A DNA stretch of 64,000 nucleotides from Verrucomicrobiales bacterium (GCA_028712475.1 JAQTQB010000006.1:62001-126000); one strand, 5' to 3'. Positions 1-9,255 are shown, numbered from the stretch's first letter. A program made the numbers and translations. The notes: generated by a model not told the origin, from the sequence alone.

Positions 1-972
1 ATAATCATCAACAAAATGTATGTAGTTATCACCAAGTTGCCCATAATAGTCGTTTCCCATTGCCCACAGGCTCCCATCAGATTTGAGAAATAGGCTGTGA
101 TATCCTCCCGCAGCGATGGCGATGACATTGCTGGAAACAATTAGTTGCGGCTGGTTAGTGCTTTGATATGTGCCATTACCAAGTTGTCCATAATCATTTT
201 CACCCATCGCCCATAAACTGCCATCAGATTTTATAAATAAACTATGATTACCTCCTGCCGCAATTGTCGTGACACCTCCGGCCACGATTTGCTCAGGCAG
301 ATTAGTGTTATATTGAAAATTAAAGCCCAATTGAGGATAAAAAGCGTTACCGTCACCTAGCTGACCAAAACCGTTCCACCCCATCGCCCACAAGCTGCCG
401 TCTGATTTAAGAAAAAGACTGTGATACTGCCCCGCAGCTATGGCAATTACTCCGTTGCTTACAATTTCTTCGGGGAGGTGAGAGGGGCCAAACGGTCCAT
501 AATAAACTCCGTTGCCCAATTGGCCAAATTCATCGTCACCCATTGCCCATAGACCACCATCAGATTTGAGAAACAAGGCATGAGCATATCCCGCTGCAAC
601 AGCTATGACATCATTGCTTACGATTTGTTCAGGTGGATACATCCTGGTTAGCGAAGCAGGGAAGCCAAGTTGTCCATACCCTCTGTCTCCCATGCCCCAC
701 AAACTGCCATCCGATTTAAGAAAAAGGCTGTAATCTCCACCCGCCGCGATAACGGTAACATTGCTCGCGATGATTTCCGCAGGCCGGTTGGTGGTGCCAG
801 TAAATGAACCGTCAGCATTTAGTCCCATCACCCATAAGCTGCCGCCTGATTTTAAAAACAAACTATGATTAGCCCAGCATCCTTGAGCGATGTTCGTTAC
901 CGTAATTGCTGCGTGGGCAACTAGCGCATGTAAGAGCAGCTGAATAAGACAAAATTTAATTAGAATTTTCAT
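1..972 (-). CDS. RCC1-repeat secreted protein, C-terminus outside window
   Basis: An open frame of 324 codons runs from an ATG at 972 to the window edge without a stop, so only the N-terminal part is present. A hydrophobic signal-like N-terminus (MKILIKFCLIQLLLHALVAH) is followed by at least five repeats of about 50-60 residues. Their cores read like HSLFLKSDGSLWAMG followed by YGQLG and, before them, VIAIAAG. These are hallmarks of RCC1/BNR beta-propeller blades. Such proteins in Verrucomicrobiota are usually exported and of unknown role. The repeats are nearly identical to one another, which suggests recent internal duplication. Confidence 0.85.
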   Translation of the reverse strand, partial: MKILIKFCLIQLLLHALVAHAAITVTNIAQGCWANHSLFLKSGGSLWVMGLNADGSFTGTTNRPAEIIASNVTVIAAGGDYSLFLKSDGSLWGMGDRGYGQLGFPASLTRMYPPEQIVSNDVIAVAAGYAHALFLKSDGGLWAMGDDEFGQLGNGVYYGPFGPSHLPEEIVSNGVIAIAAGQYHSLFLKSDGSLWAMGWNGFGQLGDGNAFYPQLGFNFQYNTNLPEQIVAGGVTTIAAGGNHSLFIKSDGSLWAMGENDYGQLGNGTYQSTNQPQLIVSSNVIAIAAGGYHSLFLKSDGSLWAMGNDYYGQLGDNYIHFVDDY

Positions 973-1017
973 GGACGACATAGTCTTAAACTTTTTCTGC
1001 GACTCTGCACTGAAATT

Positions 1018-1569
1018 TTACCCCAATTTATATCGCCGCATCGCCGGCTCCACTTCCTGCGCCCACGCGTCAATGCCGCCACGCAGGCACCGCACATTCT
1101 GCAAACCGTGACCCATGAAATACGCCGCCGCGTCCAGACCGTTCTTGCCCGCGTGATCAATGACGACAATCAGATTTGTGTTTGAACCGCTCACCATGAG
1201 CTGCTGCATCACCGGCTGGGAGAGCAAAACGGAACCGGCGATGTTCACCGCCTCAAATTCCTCGCGCGAACGCACGTCCACCAGCTTCACCGATTTGTCG
1301 CGTTGCAACAGTTCGGCGAGTTCCGCAGGCGAGATCAAAAACTTCGCGTCCTGCTCATGGCTGGACTGTATGTGCGCCAGCACCTCGGCCACATCCAGAT
1401 TGCCGTTGCGCGCGCAGACTTCCGCCAGCGTTTCCGCTGGTTGGAACCCGCAACTGCTGCACCCGCCGATGTGATAGCGCCGGAACAATGCCCGCTGCGC
1501 ACCGGGAAATTTTCCCAGGACGGCGCTCATGGGGGAATCGGGCGAAATATTTTTTGATTCCGCGTTCAT
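1018..1569 (-). CDS. DUF1858-like plus rhodanese-domain protein lacking the catalytic Cys
   Basis: This is a 183-residue protein. Residues about 14-70 resemble the small DUF1858-type domain (GGCSSCGF, then ETLAEVC). Residues about 78-180 form a rhodanese fold (KLVDVRSREEF near its start, LRGGIDAW near its end). The active-site loop reads VVIDHAGKNG, where sulfurtransferases have a Cys after the beta strand, so it is probably not a sulfurtransferase; that is inference from the motif. Its ATG overlaps the stop of the upstream toxin gene by 4 nt, so it is probably translated with the toxin-antitoxin pair. Confidence 0.8.
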   Translation of the reverse strand: MNAESKNISPDSPMSAVLGKFPGAQRALFRRYHIGGCSSCGFQPAETLAEVCARNGNLDVAEVLAHIQSSHEQDAKFLISPAELAELLQRDKSVKLVDVRSREEFEAVNIAGSVLLSQPVMQQLMVSGSNTNLIVVIDHAGKNGLDAAAYFMGHGLQNVRCLRGGIDAWAQEVEPAMRRYKLG

Positions 1570-1865
1570 TGTTTGGACAATTCTTCCAGCAGCATCTGTT
1601 GGAAAATTTTATACACGACGCTGCGATGTTCGGCGAAGATGCAGAAAACGACCCTCGCACCTGCGACAAATTGTTCACGGTAAATGACGCGATGATTTGC
1701 CACCCGCAAACGCTGATAGCCGGCCAGTCTGCCCTCCAAAATCTTCCGGTCACCAGCATTCTGTCCCAAAGATTTTATGGCTCGCGTGAGACTTCGGCGC
1801 GGTGCGGGAGCGAGCGAACGGATGAATTCTTTGACCTGCGGAGCAACTTCGACTTTAGTTCTCAT
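1566..1865 (-). CDS. RelE/ParE-family toxin
   Basis: A 99-residue basic protein with the RelE/ParE pattern: an N-terminal helix pair (VKEFIRSLAPAPRRSLTRAIKSL), then LEGRLAGYQRLRVANHRVIYRE and a C-terminal strand with HRSVVYKIF. Family members either cleave mRNA on the ribosome or poison gyrase; the sequence does not decide which. It overlaps the upstream antitoxin gene by 11 nt, the standard order for these modules, and overlaps the downstream rhodanese gene by 4 nt. Confidence 0.85.
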   Translation of the reverse strand: MRTKVEVAPQVKEFIRSLAPAPRRSLTRAIKSLGQNAGDRKILEGRLAGYQRLRVANHRVIYREQFVAGARVVFCIFAEHRSVVYKIFQQMLLEELSKQ

Positions 1866-2106
1866 CCAGCACCTCGACCGGTTCGAACTTCGTCTTGCCG
1901 GCCTCGAAATCGCGGATGGCTTTCATGGCCGACGGATTGCCCATGATTTCCATTGTCTCCAGCATCGCCTCAACGCGGTCGCGGGAAATGAGATAAGCCA
2001 CCGTGCGTCCGCGATTGGAAATGGCGAGCGAACCGGATTTTTTTAATCCGCGAACAACCTTCGGCAGGTCGCGCCCAGCCTTGGTGATTTCCAATGTCTC
2101 AATCAT
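1855..2106 (-). CDS. Phd/YefM-type antitoxin
   Basis: An 83-residue protein with a Phd/YefM-like N-terminus (LEITKAGRDLPKVVRGL, then AISNRGRTVAYLISRDRVEAM) that binds DNA in this family. The acidic C-terminal tail (GKTKFEPVEVLDEN) would wrap the toxin. It is the first gene of a three-gene minus-strand operon with the RelE/ParE toxin and the rhodanese-like protein. By family knowledge it neutralises the toxin and autoregulates the promoter, which should lie in 2107-2216, between this gene and a divergent peptidase gene. Confidence 0.85.
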   Translation of the reverse strand: MIETLEITKAGRDLPKVVRGLKKSGSLAISNRGRTVAYLISRDRVEAMLETMEIMGNPSAMKAIRDFEAGKTKFEPVEVLDEN

Positions 2107-2216
2107 GGCTTCAATCTAAACGCGCGGTTTATTAACGCAAGCGGTTATCTATATCCGCCCGCCAACAATCGAGGGCTTTGCTTGTGACAGGCGTGGCGTG
2201 TGTTTAAACTCCGCAG

Positions 2217-3236
2217 ATGGATTCCCCGGACTGGAGCAGCCTGGCCGACGACGAGTTGCTGGAGAAAAAAATCTCCCAACTCGGCCTCAAGCTCGACGGC
2301 ACAATCCTCCAGCCGCTGATCCAGCAGCTTTACGACGAACTGTCGCAGAAAGGGCTGGCCTTTCATCCGCCCTGCCACATCGGCGACGAATGGTTTGTGC
2401 CCGTGGGCATTCCGGCGATTTTCGTTCCGTTCTTTCTCACGCACGACCGGCTGCGGCAGCTCGAACGCAAAATCATCCTCGAAGTCGAGGGCGAGACACC
2501 GGAGTGGTTCATGAAGCTGATCCGGCACGAGGCGGCGCATGCTTATGCGTTCGCGTATCAGTTCGTGCGGAAGCGCAAATGGCAGCACACGTTTGGAAAA
2601 TCTTCCTCGGAAGAGACGCCTTCGTTTTATCGTCCGCGCCCGCATAGCCACGGCTTTGTGGTGCATCTTGACGACTGGTATGCCCAGAGCCATCCGGACG
2701 AAGATTTCGCGGAGACGTTCGCCGTGTGGCTCACGCCGGGCCTCGACTGGCGTGCCCGCTACAAAGATTGGCGGGCGCTGCAAAAGTTGGAATATGTGGA
2801 CGAGTTGATGCGCTCGCTCGCCGGCAAACCGCCGTTGCCCATGCCGGAATATCGTGTGGCCGACTACGATTGCCTCAACGTCAAGCTGAAGACCTATTAC
2901 GCGCGAAAGCGAAAGGAATATGAACATTCATTCCCGGATTTTTACGACAACGACCTGCGGCAATTGTTCGATGCCGGCGCCGATGTCGAAGGAAACGTGA
3001 AAGCCTCGGCCTATTTGCGCCGCCACCGGCGCGAGCTGGAAAACGCCGTCTGCCAGTGGACGAATGAAAACAAATACCGCGTCAATAAACTGCTCACGCG
3101 GTTGATTGACCGTTGCGACCAGTTGAACTTGCAGATCAAAGCCTACGACCCGAAACAGAATTTGCAGGTGTCCGCCTACATCACCACACTCGTGATGAAC
3201 CACCTGTTCACCGGCAAATTCAAGCGCAGGAAATGA
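2217..3236 (+). CDS. Putative zinc-binding metallopeptidase
   Basis: This 339-residue protein carries a gluzincin-like site: HEAAH (HExxH) at about residue 103, followed about 60 residues later by HPDEDFAETFAVWL, where the E of AETFA would be the third zinc ligand. Similar proteins are annotated as putative zinc-binding metallopeptidases; the substrate is unknown. No signal peptide is visible, so it is probably cytoplasmic. The C-terminus is basic (GKFKRRK). The next gene, an ATP-grasp ligase, starts about 120 nt downstream, and the two may be co-transcribed. Confidence 0.75.
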   Translation: MDSPDWSSLADDELLEKKISQLGLKLDGTILQPLIQQLYDELSQKGLAFHPPCHIGDEWFVPVGIPAIFVPFFLTHDRLRQLERKIILEVEGETPEWFMKLIRHEAAHAYAFAYQFVRKRKWQHTFGKSSSEETPSFYRPRPHSHGFVVHLDDWYAQSHPDEDFAETFAVWLTPGLDWRARYKDWRALQKLEYVDELMRSLAGKPPLPMPEYRVADYDCLNVKLKTYYARKRKEYEHSFPDFYDNDLRQLFDAGADVEGNVKASAYLRRHRRELENAVCQWTNENKYRVNKLLTRLIDRCDQLNLQIKAYDPKQNLQVSAYITTLVMNHLFTGKFKRRK

Positions 3237-3277
3237 AACTGATGAACAAGCCAGATAATCTCCTTTTCATATTGGAA

Positions 3278-3336
3278 CGCCGGTCTCCGACCCGGCCCGT
3301 CTCCAACTCATCACCGTGCCGGGTCGGAGACCGGCG
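3278..3336. repeat. 19-bp inverted repeat (hairpin) before the ATP-grasp gene
   Basis: Perfect 19-bp arms at 3278-3296 and 3318-3336 (CGCCGGTCTCCGACCCGGC and its complement) are separated by a 21-nt loop. No T-run follows, so it is not a classical terminator. It resembles the interspersed palindromes scattered through genomes of this phylum and could attenuate or insulate expression of the following gene. Confidence 0.8.
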
Positions 3337-3354
3337 CTCCGTTTGCTCTCCAAC

Positions 3355-4374
3355 GTGAAGAAGAAACTCAAAATCCTCGCCCTGTTCGACGCCATCGCGC
3401 CCACGACGATTGACCAGGATCTGACCAAAGAGTTGAAGACCGAGGACTGGAAGACCGAGGCCAACGTTCTCGCCGCGCTCGCCGAACTCGGCCACACCAC
3501 CGAACACCTCGCGATCTTCGACGACCTCAATCTGCTCCGGCAAAAACTCGACAGCTTCCAGCCCGACATCATTTTTAATCTGGCCGACCAGTTCAAAAAC
3601 AACCGCGCCTTCGACCAGAACATCGTTTCATTTCTCGAAATGCACGGCGTCACGTTCACCGGCTGCGGCTCGACCGGTCTGACGCTCTGCAAACACAAGG
3701 CTATCTCGAAGAAAATTCTCGGCTATCATCGCATCCACGTGCCGAATTTTACCGTCATTCCACGCGGTAAACGCTGCACCCGCCCCGCGCGACTCCGGTT
3801 TCCCATTCTCGTGAAACCGTTGAAGGAGGAGGCGTCCTACGGCATCTCGCAGGCGTCATTCGTCGAGACGGACGAGCAGTTCAAGGAGCGCGTCCAGTTC
3901 ATCCACGAGAAAACCAACAACGACGTCATCGCCGAGGAATACATCGCCGGACGCGAATTTTACGTGAGCCTGCTCGGCAATCACCGGCTCGATGTTTTCC
4001 CCATCCGCGAAATGATCTTCAAGGAAGTTCCGCCCGACGAACCGAAGATCGCGACCTACCGCGCCAAATGGGACGAGGAATATCGCAAACGTTGGGGCCT
4101 GCAAAACCAGTTCGCCGAAAATCTCGACCCCGCGCTCGCCAAGGACATCGTGCAGACCTGCAAACGCATCTACCGGCTGCTCACCATTGACGGCTATGCG
4201 CGCGTGGACCTGCGTGTCACGCCCGCCAACGAGATTTATTTCATCGAAGCCAACCCGAATCCCATCCTCGCCGCCGATGAAGACTTCGCGCAATCCGCGC
4301 TCAAGTCCGGCCTGAATTATCCGCAACTCATCGAGCGCGTCATCCGCACGGGGTTGAAGACGGTGAGGGAGTAG
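3355..4374 (+). CDS. ATP-grasp protein, D-alanine-D-alanine ligase-like
   Basis: A 339-residue protein from a GTG at 3355. An upstream in-frame GTG at 3316 would place the palindrome inside the coding region and is less likely. The N-terminal domain (KKKLKILALFDAIAP) is followed by the ATP-grasp core: FPILVKPLKEEASYGIS, VIAEEYIAGREFYVSLLG and the metal site YFIEANPNPILA. These match the Ddl-like family that joins a carboxylate to an amine with ATP. The surroundings hold no cell-wall genes, so it need not be the housekeeping Ddl and the substrate is uncertain. An IS element lies 21 nt after its stop. Confidence 0.8.
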   Translation: MKKKLKILALFDAIAPTTIDQDLTKELKTEDWKTEANVLAALAELGHTTEHLAIFDDLNLLRQKLDSFQPDIIFNLADQFKNNRAFDQNIVSFLEMHGVTFTGCGSTGLTLCKHKAISKKILGYHRIHVPNFTVIPRGKRCTRPARLRFPILVKPLKEEASYGISQASFVETDEQFKERVQFIHEKTNNDVIAEEYIAGREFYVSLLGNHRLDVFPIREMIFKEVPPDEPKIATYRAKWDEEYRKRWGLQNQFAENLDPALAKDIVQTCKRIYRLLTIDGYARVDLRVTPANEIYFIEANPNPILAADEDFAQSALKSGLNYPQLIERVIRTGLKTVRE

Positions 4375-4397
4375 TGAACGGCTCCCAACGGCAATTA

Positions 4398-5489
4398 TTG
4401 ACTCCTGCATAATAAAGTGAACGTATTTGCGGAGATTCTGTCTGATCATGTATGGGATTTCCCAAAGGACAAAAACGTGATTTTAACGCACTGCAACGTC
4501 GGCGACTGAAAGCCGCCACCCTGTTCGACAAAGGAATGGCTCCCGCCGAAGTGGCGCGCCAGCTCGGGGTCTCCTGCCAGTCGGCCAGCCGCTGGCACAA
4601 AGCCTGGGAAAAGGGTGGCAAATCCGCCCTCAAGCAGACGCCCAAAGCCGGCCGGCCGCCGCGCCTGCGGCCGCAAGATTTGCCGATTCTCAAACGCGCC
4701 CTCAAGGCCGGGCCGGGCGCACAGGGTTTCCCCACCGAACTGTGGACCACCCAGCGGATCGCCCAAGTCATCAAGACCCGCTTCGGCATCGCATACCACC
4801 CCGACCACGTGGGGCGCTTGCTCGGACAAATCGGCTGGAGTTGCCAGCGCCCCACCACCCGCGCCATCCGGCGCGATGAGCCAGCCATCCGGCGCTGGAA
4901 ACAGGAAACCTGGCCGCGCCTTAAAAAAAAGCCCTGAACGAAGACCGCATCATTGTCTTCATTGACGAAAGCGGCCTGAGCCAGAAACGGCACCGGGTGC
5001 GCACTTGGGCCCCATGCGGGAAGACCCCGGTGCTGGAATTCGACTTCAACTGGAAGAAGCTTTCGGTCATCGGCGGGATCACCGTCTGGAATTTCTATTT
5101 CCAGTTTTACCCCGGAGCCATCAAGAGTCCGCAGGTCATCGAGTTCCTGAAACACCTCCAGCGACAACTGCCCGGCAAGCTGCTGGTCATCTGGGACGGA
5201 GCCATGATCCACCGCAGCCGCCTCGTTCGGGAATACCTCGAAAGCCTCCAGGGGCGCATTTATGCCGCCGCGCTGCCGGCTTATGCGCCCGAACTCAATC
5301 CCACCGAATATGTCTGGGGCTATTTCAAGCAACACCGCCTGCCCAGCTTCACCGCCAGGGACATCGCCCAACTCGGCGCGTTCGGACGCCGCCAGCTGCG
5401 GAACATCCGCCGCCGCCCCAAGCTGATCGCCGCTTTCTGGAAACAAGCCGAATTGTGGTGAAAAATTCTCTTTATTATGCAGGAGTCAA
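4398..5489 (+). mobile_element. IS630-family insertion sequence with 19-bp terminal inverted repeats
   Basis: The ends match perfectly as inverted repeats (TTGACTCCTGCATAATAAA at 4398-4416 and its complement at 5471-5489). Both are flanked by TA (4396-4397 and 5490-5491), the target duplication of IS630/Tc1-mariner elements. The element is about 1.1 kb and holds one frameshifted transposase. Intact ends and catalytic motifs suggest it could still be mobile. It separates the ATP-grasp gene from a decayed gene remnant and gatC. Confidence 0.92.
4452..5461 (+). CDS. IS630-family transposase made by -1 frameshift
   Basis: The first frame (4452-4937) encodes the helix-turn-helix region (KAATLFDKGMAPAEVARQLG, then SASRWHKAWEKGGKSAL). 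It ends at a TGA shortly after a run of eight A at 4923-4930. A -1 slip there joins the frame reading IIVFIDESGLSQKR (first Asp), LLVIWDGAMIHRS (second Asp) and YAPELNPTEYVWGYFK (Glu), giving a DDE transposase of about 336 residues. Programmed -1 slippage on an A-run is known in IS630 elements. That the A-run is the site here is inferred from the frame change, and a sequencing or real mutation cannot be excluded. Confidence 0.9.
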
Positions 5490-5574
5490 TAGTGGGTTAT
5501 CTTCTTACCGGCAGCCTGCTCTCGCTGCTATGGCCTTGGATAAGAAATGAATCGCGCGAGCCACAAAGCAGCTA

Positions 5575-5690
5575 TTTGAAAACCTCGTGTTCGCCTGCGA
5601 TGGACACATTGCTTTTCCTGCACATGCCGTCGGGCAAAAATCCCCTGCCCGCACTGTAAAAATGAACATCACCTTGAAGCACCGGCGTGA
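5575..5690 (+). pseudogene. Remnant of a small zinc-finger gene
   Basis: One frame reads LVFACDGHIAFPAHAVGQK and, after a frame change near 5636-5645, another reads CPHCKNEHHLEAPA followed by TGA. Together they look like the end of a C-x2-C...CPHC small zinc-finger domain with a lost first CxxC and a frameshift. It is probably what remains of a gene damaged near the IS630 insertion. No intact gene is visible between the IS and gatC. Confidence 0.35.
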
Positions 5691-5736
5691 GTTTCAAGTA
5701 TTTCTTGGTGAGATTAAAACATCAGGCCTTGAGGCC

Positions 5737-5784
5737 GACTTTTGACTTTGGGCTTTCAACTTCGGGCTTTGGACTTTAATTTTT
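5737..5784. repeat. Imperfect short tandem repeat (GACTTTGGGCTTT type)
   Basis: Alternating units of GACTTTGGGCTTT and related forms fill the sequence just before gatC. The same kind of unit occurs inside the mutL frame at 35786-35820, so it is a dispersed low-complexity repeat family. Its role is unknown, and it leaves only 3 nt before the gatC start. Confidence 0.6.
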
Positions 5785-5787
5785 GGC

Positions 5788-6075
5788 ATGGCTGCCGTTG
5801 AAATTGATGTCAAATACGTCGCGCATCTCGCGCGCATCTCGCTCACACCCGACGAGGAAACCAAACTCGCCGCGCAACTCGGCGGGATCCTGGGCTACAT
5901 CGAAAAGCTGAAGGAACTCGACATCACCGGCGTCGAGCCGACCGCGCACGCCGTCCCGCTGGTCAATGTCACCCGCGCCGACGAAATCCGCCCCTCGCTT
6001 CCGCACGACGATGCGCTACGCAACGCGCCCGCCCAGGCCGGCGGACTGTTCATCGTCCCCAAAATCGTCGAATAA
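5788..6075 (+). CDS. gatC: Asp-tRNA(Asn)/Glu-tRNA(Gln) amidotransferase subunit C
   Basis: A 95-residue protein of typical GatC length and pattern: VKYVAHLARISLTPDEETKL at the start, then ILGYIEKLKELDITGVEPTAHAVPLVNVTRADE and a C-terminal FIVPKIVE. GatC stabilises the GatA-GatB complex that amidates misacylated Glu-tRNA(Gln) or Asp-tRNA(Asn). gatA follows 114 nt downstream across a repeat. gatB is not in this window. No strong ribosome-binding site is visible because the low-complexity repeat runs up to the start. Confidence 0.95.
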   Translation: MAAVEIDVKYVAHLARISLTPDEETKLAAQLGGILGYIEKLKELDITGVEPTAHAVPLVNVTRADEIRPSLPHDDALRNAPAQAGGLFIVPKIVE

Positions 6076-6081
6076 ATTTCA

Positions 6082-6180
6082 AACCACAGATGGACACAGA
6101 TAAACACAGATGTTTTGAAGAAGCGTTTATTTCCCGATTGTGTTTTTTGAATCTGCGTCCATCTGTGTTTATCTGTGGTT
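6082..6180. repeat. Inverted AACCACAGAT repeat between gatC and gatA
   Basis: The left arm starts AACCACAGATGGACACAGAT (6082) and the right arm ends ATCTGTGTTTATCTGTGGTT (6180). The arms are built from 10-12 nt monomers of the CACAGAT type and pair imperfectly around an AT-rich loop. A related AAACCACAAAGACACAAAG element lies at 14291-14370. These are dispersed genomic repeats; in the gatCA mRNA this one could form a hairpin. Confidence 0.75.
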
Positions 6181-6189
6181 AAAAATCCG

Positions 6190-7647
6190 ATGCTCAACCA
6201 GCTCACCATTTCCGAACTCGCCGCGAAACTCGCCAGCCGCGAGGTCTCCGCCCGCGCAGCCACGCAATCTTGTCTCGACCAGATCGCCCGCGTGGACGGA
6301 AAAATCCACGCCTTCATCAGCCACGATGCGGCTGACGCGCTCGCACAGGCCGATGCGGCGGACAAAGAAATTTCCAGCGGTGTAAAAAAACCTCTGCTCG
6401 GAATTCCGATTGCCGTCAAAGACGTGCTCGCCGTCAAAAACCAGCAGCTCAACTGCGGCTCGAAAATCCTCGGGAAATTCATTTCGCCTTACGACGCGAC
6501 GGCCATTGAAAAATTGAAGGCGGCGGGCGCGATTGTTTTTGGCCGCTTGAACATGGACGAATTCGCGATGGGCAGCTCGACGGAAAACTCCGCATTCGGC
6601 GTCACGCGCAATCCGTGGGACACCTCCCGGATTCCCGGCGGCTCGTCCGGCGGTTCAGCGGCAGCGGTCGCGGCGGATGAGTGCATTGCGAGTCTGGGAA
6701 CGGACACGGGCGGCTCAATCCGCCAGCCTGCCGCGCTCTGCGGTTGCGTCGGTTTGAAGCCGACGTATGGACGCATTTCACGTTACGGTCTTGTGGCGTT
6801 CGCCAGTTCGCTGGATCAGATCGGACCGTTCACCAAAGACGTGCGCGACTCGGCCACGCTACTTGGCGTGTTGAGCGGCGTTGATCCGCGCGATTCCACT
6901 AGCGTGCCGCAGCCGGTTCCCGATTATGCCGCAGCGCTCGACGGCAATATTAAAGGACTAAAACTTGGCCTGCCAAAGGAATACATGATCGGCGGACTCG
7001 ACCCGGAAGTGAAAGCCGCCGTGGACGCCGCCGTGAAGCAATATGAAAAGCTCGGCGCGGAGATCGTGGAGATTTCCCTGCCGCACACGGATTACGCGGT
7101 GGCGACGTATTACATCATCGCGACTGCCGAGGCTTCGGCAAATCTGGCGCGGTTCGACGGCATCCGTTACGGCCTGCGCGTGGATGCCAGCGATCCGACG
7201 GAACTTTACAGCCAGACACGCGGCGCGGGTTTCGGCGCGGAAGTTAAGCGGAGAATCATCCTCGGCACCTACGTTTTAAGCAGCGGTTATCACGACGCGT
7301 ATTATTTGCGCGCGCAAAAAGTCCGCACGCTCATCCGCAACGATTTTCTGAAGGCGTTTGAAAAGGTGGACGCCATCGTCACGCCGACCACGCCGACGGC
7401 GGCGTTCAAGATCGGCGAAAAATCCGATGACCCGTTGCAGATGTATTTGTCGGACATCTTCACCATCTCCTGCAATCTCGCGGGCATTTGCGGCGTGAGC
7501 ATTCCGTGCGGCTTCACGAATTCACCGAAGCTGCCCATCGGCCTGCAACTGCTCGGCAAACCGTTCGGCGAGGAAACGCTTTTGAAGATCGCGCACGCCT
7601 ACGAGCAGAATGCGTCTTGGCACAAAGAGAAACCGTCACTGGCCTGA
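6190..7647 (+). CDS. gatA: Asp-tRNA(Asn)/Glu-tRNA(Gln) amidotransferase subunit A
   Basis: A 485-residue amidase-signature protein. The Ser-cisSer-Lys triad is visible: Lys in [13 protein letters not shown], cis-Ser in [15 protein letters not shown] and the nucleophile in [15 protein letters not shown]. It hydrolyses glutamine and passes ammonia to GatB. The ATG at 6190 ([15 protein letters not shown]) is preferred over a GTG 15 nt upstream because the family N-terminus begins there and the upstream codons lie in the repeat. It forms an operon with gatC. Confidence 0.96.
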   Translation: MLNQLTISELAAKLASREVSARAATQSCLDQIARVDGKIHAFISHDAADALAQADAADKEISSGVKKPLLGIPIAVKDVLAVKNQQLNCGSKILGKFISPYDATAIEKLKAAGAIVFGRLNMDEFAMGSSTENSAFGVTRNPWDTSRIPGGSSGGSAAAVAADECIASLGTDTGGSIRQPAALCGCVGLKPTYGRISRYGLVAFASSLDQIGPFTKDVRDSATLLGVLSGVDPRDSTSVPQPVPDYAAALDGNIKGLKLGLPKEYMIGGLDPEVKAAVDAAVKQYEKLGAEIVEISLPHTDYAVATYYIIATAEASANLARFDGIRYGLRVDASDPTELYSQTRGAGFGAEVKRRIILGTYVLSSGYHDAYYLRAQKVRTLIRNDFLKAFEKVDAIVTPTTPTAAFKIGEKSDDPLQMYLSDIFTISCNLAGICGVSIPCGFTNSPKLPIGLQLLGKPFGEETLLKIAHAYEQNASWHKEKPSLA

Positions 7648-7673
7648 AGTAATTTTGAAGCATCCGGGAAAAA

Positions 7674-8612
7674 TTACGCCACTTCCTGCGGGCCTTTGCC
7701 GCCGTTGAGCAAAAACAAAACCGCCATGCGCACGGCAAGGCCGTTGGTCACCTGCTCCAGGATCAACGAGCGTTCGCAATCAGCGATCTCGCTGTCAATC
7801 TCCACGCCGCGATTCACCGGGCCGGGGTGCATGATGAGCGCGTCCGGTTTGGTTTTCGCAAGCCGCGCCTTGTTCAAGCCAAAAAGGCTCGTGTATTCGC
7901 CAATGCCAGGAAACATCGTTTTGCGCTGGCGTTCGTGCTGGATGCGGAGCAAATGGATGATGTCGGCATTGCGGATCGCCTCGTCCACGTCATGCGTCAC
8001 GCGGCAGCCCATCTGCTCAAATGTTTTCGGCACGAGCGTGGACGGCCCGCACAGCGTCACCTTCGCGCCGAGCTTCGTCAGCGCCCAGATGTTCGAGCGC
8101 GCGACGCGGCTGTAAAGGATGTCGCCGAGAATCGTGACGTTCAGGCCGGTGAATTTGTCCTTGTGTTCGCGAATCGTAAATGCGTCGAGCAACGCCTGCG
8201 TGGGATGTTCGTGCGCGCCGTCGCCGGCGTTGATGATGCTGGCGTTGACAACGCGTGACAGAAAATGCGGGGCACCCGAGGCGCTATGGCGGATGACAAT
8301 AAAATCCGCGTTGAGCGCCTCAAGATTGCGCGCGGTGTCCTTGAGCGTCTCGCCTTTTTTGAATGACGAAGCGTCGGCGGAAAAATTCACGGTGTCGGCG
8401 GTCAACCGTTGCGCGGCCAGTTCAAAACTGATGCGTGTGCGCGTTGACGGCTCGATGAACAGATTGACGACCGTCTTGCCGCGCAAGGCTGGAACTTTCT
8501 TGATGGCGCGCTCGCCGACGGACTTGAACGCCCGTGCCGTGTCGAGCACGGTGACGATTTCGTCCGCCGTGAGCGATTCGACGTCCAGCAGATGTTTTCG
8601 GTTCCAGCTCAT
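7674..8612 (-). CDS. pyrB: Aspartate carbamoyltransferase catalytic subunit
   Basis: A 312-residue protein with the carbamoyl-phosphate loop [16 protein letters not shown], then [14 protein letters not shown] and [13 protein letters not shown], all standard ATCase motifs. It makes N-carbamoyl-aspartate in pyrimidine synthesis. The ATG at 8612 is chosen because an upstream in-frame extension would lie inside pyrR. It begins one base after the pyrR stop, so the two are translationally coupled. No pyrI or pyrC follows in the window. Confidence 0.96.
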   Translation of the reverse strand: MSWNRKHLLDVESLTADEIVTVLDTARAFKSVGERAIKKVPALRGKTVVNLFIEPSTRTRISFELAAQRLTADTVNFSADASSFKKGETLKDTARNLEALNADFIVIRHSASGAPHFLSRVVNASIINAGDGAHEHPTQALLDAFTIREHKDKFTGLNVTILGDILYSRVARSNIWALTKLGAKVTLCGPSTLVPKTFEQMGCRVTHDVDEAIRNADIIHLLRIQHERQRKTMFPGIGEYTSLFGLNKARLAKTKPDALIMHPGPVNRGVEIDSEIADCERSLILEQVTNGLAVRMAVLFLLNGGKGPQEVA

Positions 8613-8613
8613 G

Positions 8614-9144
8614 TCATTTTTCCAGCACGACCTCGTCCGGCTGGTTGGGAATGTCCAGCCGCACGCGCACTTTTTCAGTGACGGCCGTCGGCACGTTCTT
8701 GCCGACAAAATCCGCGCGGACCGGCAGTTCGCGATGGCCGCGGTCAATCAGCACGGCGAGCTGGATGTTTTTTGGCCGGCCAAAATCGTTCAGCGCATCC
8801 ATCGCGGCGCGCGTGGTGCGGCCGGTGAACAATACGTCGTCCACCAGCACTACGGTCCGGCCGGTCACATCGAATGGCATGGTGGTCGGATGAATCATCG
8901 GCGCGGCGCGCTGATCCAAGTCGTCGCGGTGCATCGAGACATCAAGCACGCCCACGGGCACCGGCAGCTTCCAGATGTCCGACAGGATTTTTCCGAGCCG
9001 GAACGCAAGCTGGTCGCCCACGAGCGGAATGCCCGCCAGCACGACCTCCGCGCTGGATTCGTTGCGCTCGGCGATCTCGTGCGCGATGCGCGTGAGCGCG
9101 CGCTGGATGGCGGCGGCGTTGAGGATGACGGTGCTTTCAGGCAT
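8614..9144 (-). CDS. pyrR: Bifunctional PyrR: pyrimidine operon regulator / uracil phosphoribosyltransferase
   Basis: A 176-residue type I phosphoribosyltransferase with the PRPP motif [21 protein letters not shown] and the conserved IPIIVG-like segment [12 protein letters not shown]. PyrR homologues bind pyr mRNA to attenuate transcription and often have weak UPRTase activity. The start at 9144 (MPESTVIL) matches the family better than an upstream alternative at 9162. It is the first gene of a pyrR-pyrB pair; the leader at 9163-9255 contains a GC-rich hairpin (CTCCGCCGGGCGGAG) that might take part in attenuation. Confidence 0.93.
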   Translation of the reverse strand: MPESTVILNAAAIQRALTRIAHEIAERNESSAEVVLAGIPLVGDQLAFRLGKILSDIWKLPVPVGVLDVSMHRDDLDQRAAPMIHPTTMPFDVTGRTVVLVDDVLFTGRTTRAAMDALNDFGRPKNIQLAVLIDRGHRELPVRADFVGKNVPTAVTEKVRVRLDIPNQPDEVVLEK

Positions 9145-9255
9145 AAAAAAGTCGCGAACCACTCCGCCGGGCGGAGCCGATTCGCGTTATGCGTTTGGCG
9201 TTCATATTTTCCTTCGCCACCTCGCCGGGCGGCGTTAAAGGAACAAATTTTCAGT

